Below are positions 1 to 7,105 of a stretch of 11,299 bases of DNA, piece by piece. The stretch comes from Mageeibacillus sp. UBA3781 (GTDB lineage Bacteria > Bacillota > Clostridia > Saccharofermentanales > Saccharofermentanaceae): positions 288-11,586 of the forward strand of contig DFFH01000108.1 of NCBI GenBank assembly GCA_002368805.1. The letters run 5' to 3'. The translations under genes and the position numbers were made by a program. How positions within the stretch are numbered: position 1 is the first letter of the stretch; each line of letters begins with the position of its first letter. Under the pieces are notes generated by a model, which searched no databases, was not told the DNA's origin, and worked only from the letters and a program-made list of their open reading frames with translations.

Positions 1-644
1 GCAAAGCTCATAACGCCGGTAACGACGGAAGAACGGATCATGAACGGCGGTACATAATAAGTAAATCCGCGGTCGATCATGAAATCTCTTGCATAGGAAA
101 GGATCGCGGAGTGAAGTCTCGCGATATCGCCTTTGAGGTAGTAGAAACCGTTACCGCTGGTCTTTCTGGCAGCATCGAGATCGATACCGTCAAATGTCTC
201 CATGATATCGACATGATACGGGATCTCGTAGTCCGGAACGACCGGCTCGCCGAATCTCTCGTTCTCGACATTCTCGCTGTCGTCCTTACCGATCGGGACA
301 GAAGGATCGATGATGTTCGGGATCACGAGCATGATCTTTCTGACTTTCTCGGTCAGTTCCTGCTCTTTGACATCCAGAGCAGCCATCTCATCAGCCATCG
401 CAGCTACCTGCTTCTTCGCCTCTTCGGCTTCTTCCTTCTTGCCCTGACCCATGAGCACACCGATCTGCTTACTGATGGTATTTCTCTGGGATCGGAGATA
501 CTCGACGCGGGTCTTGGCCTCACGGAGTTCCTTATCGTATTCGATGACTTCATCTACCAGCGGGAGCTTGTCATCCTGAAACTTCTTCTTGATGTTCTCT
601 TTGACGATGTCCGGATTTGCGCGGACGAATTTGATATCCAGCAT
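1..644 (-). CDS. serS: Seryl-tRNA synthetase, N-terminal part (runs off left edge)
   Basis: This enzyme charges tRNA-Ser with serine in the cytoplasm (class II aminoacyl-tRNA synthetase). About 214 codons are visible. The start MLDIKFVRANPD is typical of bacterial SerRS. It is followed by the charged N-terminal tRNA-binding coiled coil (about residues 25-110, with RSQRN and KKEEAEEAKKQ), then the IPN element and the start of the catalytic domain (GNGFYYLKGDIARLH, then RGFTYYVPPFM at the left edge). Motifs 2 and 3 lie outside the window. The ATG at 644-642 is preceded by GGAGG (653-657) at good spacing, which fixes the start. It is the last visible minus-strand gene, 89 bp downstream of the REC-GGDEF gene. 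The gap is too short for the T-box leader that many Firmicutes synthetase genes carry, so regulation is probably simple. Confidence 0.96.
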   Translation of the reverse strand, partial: MLDIKFVRANPDIVKENIKKKFQDDKLPLVDEVIEYDKELREAKTRVEYLRSQRNTISKQIGVLMGQGKKEEAEEAKKQVAAMADEMAALDVKEQELTEKVRKIMLVIPNIIDPSVPIGKDDSENVENERFGEPVVPDYEIPYHVDIMETFDGIDLDAARKTSGNGFYYLKGDIARLHSAILSYARDFMIDRGFTYYVPPFMIRSSVVTGVMSF

Positions 645-733
645 ATCAATGCCTCCAAACAAAAGATATAACTTTATAATTTTATCACAATAAGGTGATT
701 TCGACTATAAGGGATGCGTGTTTTCCGTCGATT
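645..733 (-). promoter_or_regulatory. serS upstream region: SD, weak promoter candidate, short inverted repeat
   Basis: This AT-rich 89-bp gap separates the REC-GGDEF stop codon from serS. Reading on the minus strand, a possible -10 TAAAAT (5 of 6 matches) lies 17 bp downstream of TAGTCG, a poor -35 (3 of 6). A 5-bp inverted repeat, ATCAC/GTGAT (684-688 and 695-699 on the plus strand), overlaps this promoter candidate and could be an operator or chance. The serS SD GGAGG is at 653-657. No convincing terminator with a T-run is visible, so read-through from the signalling operon into serS is possible. Confidence 0.35.
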
Positions 734-2104
734 TTACGCGCGCTCGACCATATCCATCATAGTCAGATCAAGCTTTAAGGTCACATCCGGATTAAAGTTG
801 ATCGCGTCAAAACGCTTCTGCAGACGGTCACAGGCGATCTTTGCGCCACTTTCGGCCTTCGCAGACGGCAGCATGATGATGTACTGGGCGCCGCTGAACT
901 TCGTAAAGACATCGCCTTTTCTAAGCGTGTCCTGGATCGCCGTAAAGAGCACATCCATCGACGGTTCCAGGATATTCGGGTCGAGCATGTTCCCCTCGGA
1001 ATCCAGAAGTGTGGCGAGCATCACGCAGAAGGTCTGCTCGGATCTGGCCATCATTCTCTCGATAAAGCGGAAGATCGCAAGGAACGGCTCATAGTCCTGC
1101 CAGTAAGCGCCGCGGATCGTTCCCGGCTCTTTGAGCTGCTGCATGAGTGTCCTTATATTCATCTCGATCGCCTCGGGACGATCGACCTTCGCCTGCTTGG
1201 ACGGCAGTGTCGAGTCATAGAAACGGAAATTGTTCCTTCCCTCTTTCTTAACCACGTAGAGGGCGCGGTCCGCCTTATCGTAGAGCGTATCCATGTTGTT
1301 GCCGTCCTGCGGTGCAAGAGCGATACCGATGGACAGCGAAGCAATGCCGTTGGTCGCTTCTTTCAGATCGGCATTTACCGCCGCCTGAAAAGCACTCAGC
1401 CGCTCAGACAGTCTCTCATTGGACGGCGGGTTTTCCATGAAGATAACGAATTCGTCTCCACCGAGACGGCCGACGCTGTCTTCCGGGAAGTACTCCATCA
1501 TCATATGGGCAAGGCGGTTCAGTACCTGGTCACCGACGATATGGCCGAGCTTATCATTTACGCTCTTAAAGTGGTCCACATCGACGATCATATATGCGGC
1601 GCTCGTGCCCTGTGCAAGGCTTACCTCGATCTTCTGGGTCAGATAGGATCTGTTCCAAAGTCCGGTCATCGGGTCTTTGGACGCGATACTCTCAAATCTC
1701 TTCGCTCTTTTCTCGGCGAGTCTTCGGAATTCTTCGAGTTCCAGGGTCCTTGCAATACGTGATCTCATGACCTGCGGGACGAATGGTTTTCCGATAAAGT
1801 CAGCAGCACCAAGCTTCAGGCACTCGACCTCTGTCTCCGGATCCGTCTTCGCTGTAAGGAAGATGACCGGTATATCTTTATACTCGTGGTTGGCGCGGAT
1901 CTGACGGAGCGTCTCGAGTCCGTCCATCTCCGGCATATTGATATCCAGAAGGATCAGATCCGGCATGCGCTTCTCGAGGAATCGCAGTGCCATCTGACCG
2001 GAAGTGACCAGACTGACCTGATAATATTCGTCAAGAGCCTGCTTGGCGAGCGTCAGATTTGCTTTACTGTCATCCACGACGAGGATCGTCTTTATATTCT
2101 CCAC
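734..2104 (-). CDS. Response regulator diguanylate cyclase: REC-GGDEF plus degenerate C-terminal GGDEF-like domain
   Basis: Predicted phosphorylation-controlled diguanylate cyclase making cyclic di-GMP from two GTP. Residues 1-125 are a complete receiver: acidic pair D11/D12, phosphoacceptor D54 in LLDINMPEMDG, T84 and K106. A helical linker (about 118-140) leads to a catalytic GGDEF domain (about 143-297) with DPMTGLWNR, the metal-binding D-x-D-H-F-K segment and an intact GGDEF at 215-219. Its inhibitory I-site is missing: the RxxD position reads FPED (206-209). Residues about 311-456 form a second GGDEF-like domain whose signature is degenerate (SGAQY, 404-408) but which has RKGD (395-398) at exactly the I-site spacing. 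The start is GTG at 2104-2102, 9 nt from AGGAG (2114-2118), and lies 4 nt after the hybrid kinase stop. An overlapping ATG (2112-2110) is out of frame. It is the natural terminal target of the upstream phosphorelay. That pairing is inferred from gene order. Confidence 0.93.
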   Translation of the reverse strand: MENIKTILVVDDSKANLTLAKQALDEYYQVSLVTSGQMALRFLEKRMPDLILLDINMPEMDGLETLRQIRANHEYKDIPVIFLTAKTDPETEVECLKLGAADFIGKPFVPQVMRSRIARTLELEEFRRLAEKRAKRFESIASKDPMTGLWNRSYLTQKIEVSLAQGTSAAYMIVDVDHFKSVNDKLGHIVGDQVLNRLAHMMMEYFPEDSVGRLGGDEFVIFMENPPSNERLSERLSAFQAAVNADLKEATNGIASLSIGIALAPQDGNNMDTLYDKADRALYVVKKEGRNNFRFYDSTLPSKQAKVDRPEAIEMNIRTLMQQLKEPGTIRGAYWQDYEPFLAIFRFIERMMARSEQTFCVMLATLLDSEGNMLDPNILEPSMDVLFTAIQDTLRKGDVFTKFSGAQYIIMLPSAKAESGAKIACDRLQKRFDAINFNPDVTLKLDLTMMDMVERA

Positions 2105-2108
2105 GATG

Positions 2109-4835
2109 TCATTCTCCTAACAGATTATTCAAGTTCTCAGTCGCTTCGTCATACTGGAAGTCATTGAGGTAATTTCTGGTTCTCTTCAGCGCCAGTACCG
2201 TATCCGCTCCGATCTCGAAGTTCAGGAGCCACTCAAGTTTCTGCAGCGCAGAATCCTGATCGAAGTCCTCGATACTGTTTCTGATATTGATCACCGCCTG
2301 CTTCAGTTCCGCATCCGTGATCGGGAGTTTCGGTTCATCATCCTGTCCCTGTACTTCATCGGCAGACTGAAGCACACCGCGGGCGCGGAGCTCCAGCCCG
2401 ATGTCGTCGAGCAGGGACTGATAGGCGGACAGCAGATCTCCGTAATTGGAATCGATATATTCATAGCGGCCGTCGTAGTTGGCAAACTCATGTTTCTTCG
2501 CCATTTCCGAGAGTTCCATCGCACCGATCGAAGCCGCCACGCTCTTTAAGGCATGCGCCTCGATGCCGTACCCGGCATAGTCTTTTGCCTCCGCCAGTTC
2601 GCGCAGACGGTCGATCTTGATCAGGCCATCCTCATATACGACCTTGAGGAGGCTGATGTAGTTATCCATGCTGTTTCCGCAGTTCAGAAGACCACGGCTG
2701 CAATCCACGCCGCGGAGCTGCACTTCACCTTCACCGAAGTGCGGCGCACTGGCGACAGCATGCTGTTTTCTGATGATCAGATCTGCCGGCAGGTTGCTCT
2801 TTAAGGATTTTTCCAGCTGTGCCAGCTCGATCGGCTTACTTACATAGTCCTGGAAGCCTTCTTTATAGAACATCTCACGGACACCGCTTACCGCGTTCGC
2901 CGTAAGTGCGACGACAGGAACCTTCTGGAAATACTCGCCTTCCATCTTGCGGATGATACGAAGCGTATCGATACCGTCGAGATCCGGCATCATGTGGTCC
3001 ATATAGATCATGTCGAACTGCTGGCCTTCCCGGAGCATCTCGAGGCACTGCTTACCGGAAGATGCCGTAAATACATGCATCTGATACGGTTCGAGAAGTC
3101 CTTTGACGACCTTGAGGTTGACGGCATTATCATCGACGACGAGGATCTTCGCCTCCGGCGCGATGAAGCTCTCCTGGAACTCATCGGACTCGAGCGACTC
3201 GATCGGTTTTTCGGTAAGAACGGAAGCAAATACCGCCGAATAGACAGGGCGGCGGATCACGAGGACATCCTTATATCCCGTGGACAGTTCATTTTTATCA
3301 AACATCAGAACGATCTTCGGATTGCCGTGGCAGCTGCAGAATTCACGGATCTCATGAGAATACTCGTCAAATGCCGTCTTACTGACGAAGAAATACGAGT
3401 AGTTCGCATTGGACGCAGGATCCAGTTCACTCGGAGAGGCGGCAAATCTGGCAGAAACGCCGAGACGCTGCAGATCATTTCTCGCCTGATCTCTGAAAAT
3501 CGCTTTTTCATCAAGATATAGCACATGTTCTTTCTTATTCGCCATAACGCTCGCCATCGGCTTCTGCTTGGCAATATACTGGTGAAGCTCGAAGGAGAAA
3601 GTACTTCCCTTTCCGTACTCACTCTCCACGGAGATCGTACCGCCCATGAGGTCCATGAGGCGCTTACAGATCGAAAGACCGAGACCGGTTCCCTCGACGG
3701 AACGGTTCTGGCGGGTATCGAGACGCTGGAAAGAACCGAACAGTCTCTGCTTATCCTCCGGACGGATACCCATGCCCGTATCGGCGACATCAAAGTGCAG
3801 AAGGCACATGTCACTTGATACCGGCTGATAGACGACTCTCAGCGTGATATGTCCGGTGGAGGTAAACTTTACCGCATTATTCAATAGATTCAGGAGTACC
3901 TGACGGATACGGATCTCATCTCCGACCAGCTCCGATGGGATCTTCGGATCGACATTGACGACCAGATCGAGGTTCTTGTCCTGCATACGCACGGTAATGA
4001 TATTGATGATGTCATTGATGACGGATGTCAGCTGATAGCGGACATTGATGATCTCCATCTTGCCGGACTCGATCTTACTGAAGTCGAGGATATCGTTAAC
4101 GATCGACAGGAGTGCATTACCTGCACTCTTGATGTTTCTGGCATTTTCGCGCACGGCGGGGTTGATATCATCACGAAGGATCATCTCGGTCATACCGACG
4201 ATCGCATTCATCGGTGTTCTGATCTCGTGGGACATGCTTGCCAGGAAATCCGCCTTTGTCTGGGACGCAGCGACCGCTTCCTTCTTCTTGATCTCTACGA
4301 TCTGAAGAAGATCCTCGGTACTCTGGGATTTCTGGACCAGAGTCTGCTTCGAGCGGTTAATAAACGATACCAGCGCCATGAGGAATACCTGCGCGATAAT
4401 AAGAAGGATGATACGTACCATCAGTTCCTGAGGTGTCTTTAAGAAGATAAGGAGCGGGTAGTCATAGACCATCCAGAAGGAATAGTAGAACGCTGTAAAG
4501 ATCAGACAATACAGGTTTGCCGAGAAATCGAAGTACAAAGAGATAACGCAGGCGACCGTGATAAAGCCGTCCTGCAGCGATCCCGGGTTTTGATAATAGA
4601 TACCGTATAGCACGACGAGCGACAGATATAGCGTCGTCATCATATACATCTGGAATTTATAGTTATCCTTGGAGATCCTGGTAAGAAGGACTGCGACGAT
4701 CGGCGTGGTAATACAGTAGATATTGAAAAACTCCGGATACTCTTCCGCATTCGCCGACAGGAGCATGAAGAATACGCATGTGACAAAATATATGAGAAGG
4801 AGGATCCTCTGTGCGTCTTTTTTCTCCAGCAGCAT
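2109..4835 (-). CDS. Membrane-bound unorthodox hybrid sensor histidine kinase (HisKA-HATPase-pseudoREC-REC-HPt)
   Basis: This is a 908-residue sensor kinase. Residues 1-160 contain about six hydrophobic segments (near 10-28, 38-52, 66-81, 90-110, 112-131, 138-159) and no large extracellular loop. It therefore probably senses something within or at the membrane. A short coiled coil (165-195) leads to HisKA with H203 in the SHEIRTPMN box. The HATPase domain shows the N-box (around N316-N320), DTGMG (352-356) and GTGLG (382-386). Residues 435-540 look like a degenerate receiver without the phosphoacceptor Asp. Residues 562-682 are a full receiver: D568/D569, D613, T645, K667. An HPt domain follows with H761 in AHALKS, then a helical C-terminal extension (about 836-908). 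The ATG at 4835-4833 follows AGGAG and lies 2 nt after the lipid kinase stop. Phosphoryl flow H203 to D613 to H761 to D54 of the next gene product is inferred from domain order and adjacency. The signal is unknown. Confidence 0.95.
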   Translation of the reverse strand: MLLEKKDAQRILLLIYFVTCVFFMLLSANAEEYPEFFNIYCITTPIVAVLLTRISKDNYKFQMYMMTTLYLSLVVLYGIYYQNPGSLQDGFITVACVISLYFDFSANLYCLIFTAFYYSFWMVYDYPLLIFLKTPQELMVRIILLIIAQVFLMALVSFINRSKQTLVQKSQSTEDLLQIVEIKKKEAVAASQTKADFLASMSHEIRTPMNAIVGMTEMILRDDINPAVRENARNIKSAGNALLSIVNDILDFSKIESGKMEIINVRYQLTSVINDIINIITVRMQDKNLDLVVNVDPKIPSELVGDEIRIRQVLLNLLNNAVKFTSTGHITLRVVYQPVSSDMCLLHFDVADTGMGIRPEDKQRLFGSFQRLDTRQNRSVEGTGLGLSICKRLMDLMGGTISVESEYGKGSTFSFELHQYIAKQKPMASVMANKKEHVLYLDEKAIFRDQARNDLQRLGVSARFAASPSELDPASNANYSYFFVSKTAFDEYSHEIREFCSCHGNPKIVLMFDKNELSTGYKDVLVIRRPVYSAVFASVLTEKPIESLESDEFQESFIAPEAKILVVDDNAVNLKVVKGLLEPYQMHVFTASSGKQCLEMLREGQQFDMIYMDHMMPDLDGIDTLRIIRKMEGEYFQKVPVVALTANAVSGVREMFYKEGFQDYVSKPIELAQLEKSLKSNLPADLIIRKQHAVASAPHFGEGEVQLRGVDCSRGLLNCGNSMDNYISLLKVVYEDGLIKIDRLRELAEAKDYAGYGIEAHALKSVAASIGAMELSEMAKKHEFANYDGRYEYIDSNYGDLLSAYQSLLDDIGLELRARGVLQSADEVQGQDDEPKLPITDAELKQAVINIRNSIEDFDQDSALQKLEWLLNFEIGADTVLALKRTRNYLNDFQYDEATENLNNLLGE
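2114..2118 (-). promoter_or_regulatory. Shine-Dalgarno inside the end of the hybrid kinase gene, decides a GTG start
   Basis: On the minus strand AGGAG is part of the last sense codons of the histidine kinase gene (TTA GGA GAA TGA). It sits 9 nt before GTG at 2104-2102. The arrangement implies translational coupling between the kinase and its putative target, and it rules out the nearer but out-of-frame ATG. Confidence 0.75.
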
Positions 4836-4837
4836 GG

Positions 4838-5788
4838 TTATTCTCCTTCTCTACACTGTTCTTTCAGAGCGACTCCTGAAGGAACAACGAATTTCAGTGT
4901 TGTCGGAAGCACACGGAGCGACAGGGTATTATTCTGCTCGTCCATGTCATAGATCTCTCCATCTGCCGTAAAATACATCTTCCTCTTCTCGGAGATCTTG
5001 ACCGAAAGCTCGGAAGCATCCATCACCCGGATCGACCTGCCCAGGTTATCGAGTTTTCCGTGCTTATAACTCTTCATGTTCGGGATGACCGAAAACAGTG
5101 ACGAGGAATCACGGATCATAAGCTTGAATTTACCGTTTACCGGGCAGGCATTACCTACCGGAGAGTATGTTCCGCCGTACACGATTCCGTTAAAGGCCGT
5201 GATCGATGCTCTTCTTCCCGTGAATTCCTGACCGTCCGCCACGACGGAATACTGCGAATTGACGAAGAAAATAGAGTTCTTCAGCACCGAGAATTTGTAT
5301 GGCAGCTTCGTTCCTACAATAGAAACACGGCTGAGATTGTTCACCTCTTCCGCCACACGGGCCTCGAAGCCGACGGCGCAGAAGTTGAGTGCTTTTCCGA
5401 AACCGAAATCAAGGATATCGAGATACATCGGGGTGCCGCTCACAAGATTGTTCAGATTGAAGAAAGGCTCCACTTCCCCTTCGAAGACCTTTAAGATGTC
5501 ATTGGTGATACCGCAGGGATAAAAGGCAACCTCGACCATGGAGTAATTCGGGATGCCGCTGATCGCACGGCAAAGGGTGCCGGAACCACCGCAGATATAG
5601 AGGCGCACCGTCTCATCTTCAAAGATGTGGCAGAGTCTTCCGACAAGTACAGTCTCGTGGCCGACATACTCGGTATTAAAAACGAGGGCGCCCATCTCCG
5701 GATGCGCCGAGATATATTCACGGACTCTAACAGAGATATTCTCTTTTTCTTTGCCCGCTCGCGGATTGATGATAAAGATATGCTTCAT
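4838..5788 (-). CDS. Diacylglycerol/lipid kinase family protein with altered nucleotide-binding loop
   Basis: This 316-residue protein is the length of DgkB/YegS-type lipid kinases, which phosphorylate diacylglycerol or related lipids at the inner membrane face using ATP. It opens with HIFIINPRAGK (3-13), the classic family N-terminus. The glycine-rich loop reads GGSGT (67-71) instead of the usual GGDGT, and the P-x-G-T-x-N-D element reads PCGITND (91-97). Downstream, GFEARVAEE (140-148), the NG segment (200-201) and the C-terminal DGE (276-278) are retained. No signal peptide or membrane helix is visible. The ATG at 5788-5786 is preceded by AAGGGA. Its stop is 2 nt before the hybrid kinase start, so it belongs to the phosphorelay operon. 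It may set a lipid signal sensed by the kinase, but that is speculation. The family is secure. Activity is uncertain because of the Asp-to-Ser change. Confidence 0.88.
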   Translation of the reverse strand: MKHIFIINPRAGKEKENISVRVREYISAHPEMGALVFNTEYVGHETVLVGRLCHIFEDETVRLYICGGSGTLCRAISGIPNYSMVEVAFYPCGITNDILKVFEGEVEPFFNLNNLVSGTPMYLDILDFGFGKALNFCAVGFEARVAEEVNNLSRVSIVGTKLPYKFSVLKNSIFFVNSQYSVVADGQEFTGRRASITAFNGIVYGGTYSPVGNACPVNGKFKLMIRDSSSLFSVIPNMKSYKHGKLDNLGRSIRVMDASELSVKISEKRKMYFTADGEIYDMDEQNNTLSLRVLPTTLKFVVPSGVALKEQCREGE

Positions 5789-5887
5789 GAATCCCTTTGA
5801 ACCTGACGGAACCTGAAAAGTCCACGCCCTCTCCCCGAAAAAACTATGAATAGGATACCACAGATATCTATATAAATAAAGATTAAC
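5789..5887 (-). promoter_or_regulatory. Gap upstream of the signalling operon: weak terminator-like hairpin, possible promoter
   Basis: Reading on the minus strand, an AT-rich stem formed within 5850-5871 (ATAGATA against TATCCTAT, with one bulge) is followed 6 nt later by a run of six T. This could be a weak terminator for the upstream membrane-protein gene. The same sequence offers TATCCT as a poor -10, with TTTATT 17 bp upstream as a poor -35. A promoter for the lipid kinase-histidine kinase-GGDEF operon is expected here or further upstream, but no strong one is visible. Confidence 0.3.
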
Positions 5888-6958
5888 TTACTTTTTAGCG
5901 TTTCCTGCGGAAACCGGATCCATCTCGGGATCCGTAGATACGATCGCAGATCCGGACGGATCTGCCGGATCGACGATGACCGCCACACTGTCCGAAAGGT
6001 CCTCTTTGTCCTCCACCACGGAAGTATCATCTGCCGGTTTTTTCGGGAACGGGATCAGCTTCACGATATTATCAAAGGCCGATTTGCCGGTCTCACCGAC
6101 ATTCAGATAGACGTTACGCAGGACACGGAGTTCCGGAGCTTTGAACGTCTTTACGACAGCGGAGACACGGGATGCGATCGCTTCCTTCGGCTTGATCTGC
6201 GAAGGATGGATCCGCGGCATCAGCGAACTGAACAGTGCTTTTTCCTCGGCACGGTGACGGCGGATAAGGTCCTTTTCTTCCTTGCGGTTGATGATGCGGA
6301 GCTCACGCCAGGCGCTGTACTTCTTTCTTGCCGGCTCGCTCTTCGTCATCACGGCATCCACACGGCCGTAGATGCTTCCGCCGACCTTATCGGAGATCAC
6401 CTTCATCTCGCCGGAGATCCCGGAGAGGATGCCCAGACGTTTCTTCACGCCGAAGATCGTCGTTACCGTCGCGATCAGGTCGCAGATCAGCGCCGCCGTC
6501 AGGATGGAAAGGATCACGATCTTGGCGGTATCATAGGTGTGATGCAGCACCCACAGCACTGTCGGGTGAAGCACATAGATACCAAACGAGCAGGCAATTC
6601 CCCAGTACATCGAGAACTTCGGGCAGATGAATCCCATGAAGTTATACTTCTCATTTCTGTAGTCCCACCAGCGCATCTCGAAGATCTTATAGAGGATGAA
6701 GCCGGCCCAGAACTCGACAAATGTACAGATAAATGCCGATCCGAAAAACAGAAGGAAGAAATTATAAGCCAGCGGCCGAAGCAGAATGACAACGCCGTAA
6801 AAGCCGATACCATAGACCGGACATAAGGGACCATTTAAGAAACCACGGTTGATAAAACGGCCTTCATCGTATCCGTAATACACGACCTCCAGCACCCAGC
6901 CGGTGATCGCGTAGATGAAGAACATACAGTAAGAATCCAAAAACGGATATAAATGCAT
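5888..6958 (-). CDS. PF06541-type polytopic membrane protein (putative ABC-transporter type IV) with charged cytoplasmic tail
   Basis: The first ~185 of 356 residues are membrane-embedded, with about five hydrophobic segments. They carry hallmarks of the Firmicutes family annotated as putative ABC-transporter type IV (CmpB-like): an early AITGWVLEVVYY segment, then NRGFLNGPLCPVYG (near residues 37-50) and the WWDYRN turn. The family's biochemical function is not established, and no ATPase gene is adjacent. Residues about 190-356 form a soluble, highly charged tail. It begins basic (EPARKKYSAWRELR, RKEEKDLIRRHR) and ends strongly acidic and disordered-looking (DDTSVVEDKEDLSD, SDPEMDPVS or similar). 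The ATG at 6958-6956 has AAGGGA upstream. It faces away from the GH43 gene and shares a divergent promoter region with it. Its stop is 99 bp upstream of the lipid kinase, so co-transcription with the signalling operon is possible but unproven. Confidence 0.82.
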   Translation of the reverse strand: MHLYPFLDSYCMFFIYAITGWVLEVVYYGYDEGRFINRGFLNGPLCPVYGIGFYGVVILLRPLAYNFFLLFFGSAFICTFVEFWAGFILYKIFEMRWWDYRNEKYNFMGFICPKFSMYWGIACSFGIYVLHPTVLWVLHHTYDTAKIVILSILTAALICDLIATVTTIFGVKKRLGILSGISGEMKVISDKVGGSIYGRVDAVMTKSEPARKKYSAWRELRIINRKEEKDLIRRHRAEEKALFSSLMPRIHPSQIKPKEAIASRVSAVVKTFKAPELRVLRNVYLNVGETGKSAFDNIVKLIPFPKKPADDTSVVEDKEDLSDSVAVIVDPADPSGSAIVSTDPEMDPVSAGNAKK

Positions 6959-6986
6959 ATGAATTTCCCTTCTTGCAGATACAACG

Positions 6987-7015
6987 ATTATACATTTCTT
7001 TCTAAAGATTTGCTA
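6987..7015 (-). promoter_or_regulatory. Probable promoter of the PF06541-type gene
   Basis: On the minus strand a perfect -10 TATAAT lies at 6992-6987. The best -35 is TAGCAA (7015-7010, 17-bp spacing, 3 of 6 matches). This predicts a start about 7 nt beyond the -10 and a leader of roughly 20-25 nt. The -35 region overlaps the -10 of the opposite-strand promoter. Confidence 0.6.
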
Positions 7016-7019
7016 TAAT
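7011..7019 (+). promoter_or_regulatory. Extended -10 promoter of the GH43 gene
   Basis: TGCTATAAT is a perfect extended -10 (TGn plus TATAAT at 7014-7019). No good -35 is present at 16-18 bp upstream, which is acceptable for an extended -10 promoter or one needing an activator. Transcription would begin near 7026, giving a leader of about 80 nt before the GH43 ATG. Confidence 0.72.
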
Positions 7020-7049
7020 GGTTTCGCTATCAAAACAATCAGAAAAGAA

Positions 7050-7087
7050 ATCGGGAATTCACGCTATCTTCCAGTGCTTTTCCCGAT
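7050..7087 (+). promoter_or_regulatory. 8-bp perfect inverted repeat in the GH43 leader
   Basis: ATCGGGAA (7050-7057) and its exact complement TTCCCGAT (7080-7087) flank a 22-nt spacer. They lie just after the predicted transcription start and just before the SD (GGAAG near 7095). The half-site centres are 30 bp apart, about three helical turns. It could be a split operator for a sugar-responsive repressor or a long-loop mRNA stem. Which of these is not determinable here. Confidence 0.4.
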
Positions 7088-7105
7088 CACGAAAGGAAGT
7101 ATCTC

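Noticed and set aside
111..671. 186-codon plus-strand open frame over serS
   Set aside because: It is antisense to unmistakable seryl-tRNA synthetase sequence. Its start lies inside serS with no SD, and it has no domain signal.
645..733. T-box riboswitch upstream of serS
   Set aside because: Only 89 bp are available, no specifier stem or T-box consensus is visible, and no antiterminator/terminator pair is present.
6206..6826. 206-codon plus-strand frame opposite the PF06541-type gene
   Set aside because: It is rich in His, Arg and Asp as expected for the complement of this coding sequence. It has no SD and no family resemblance.
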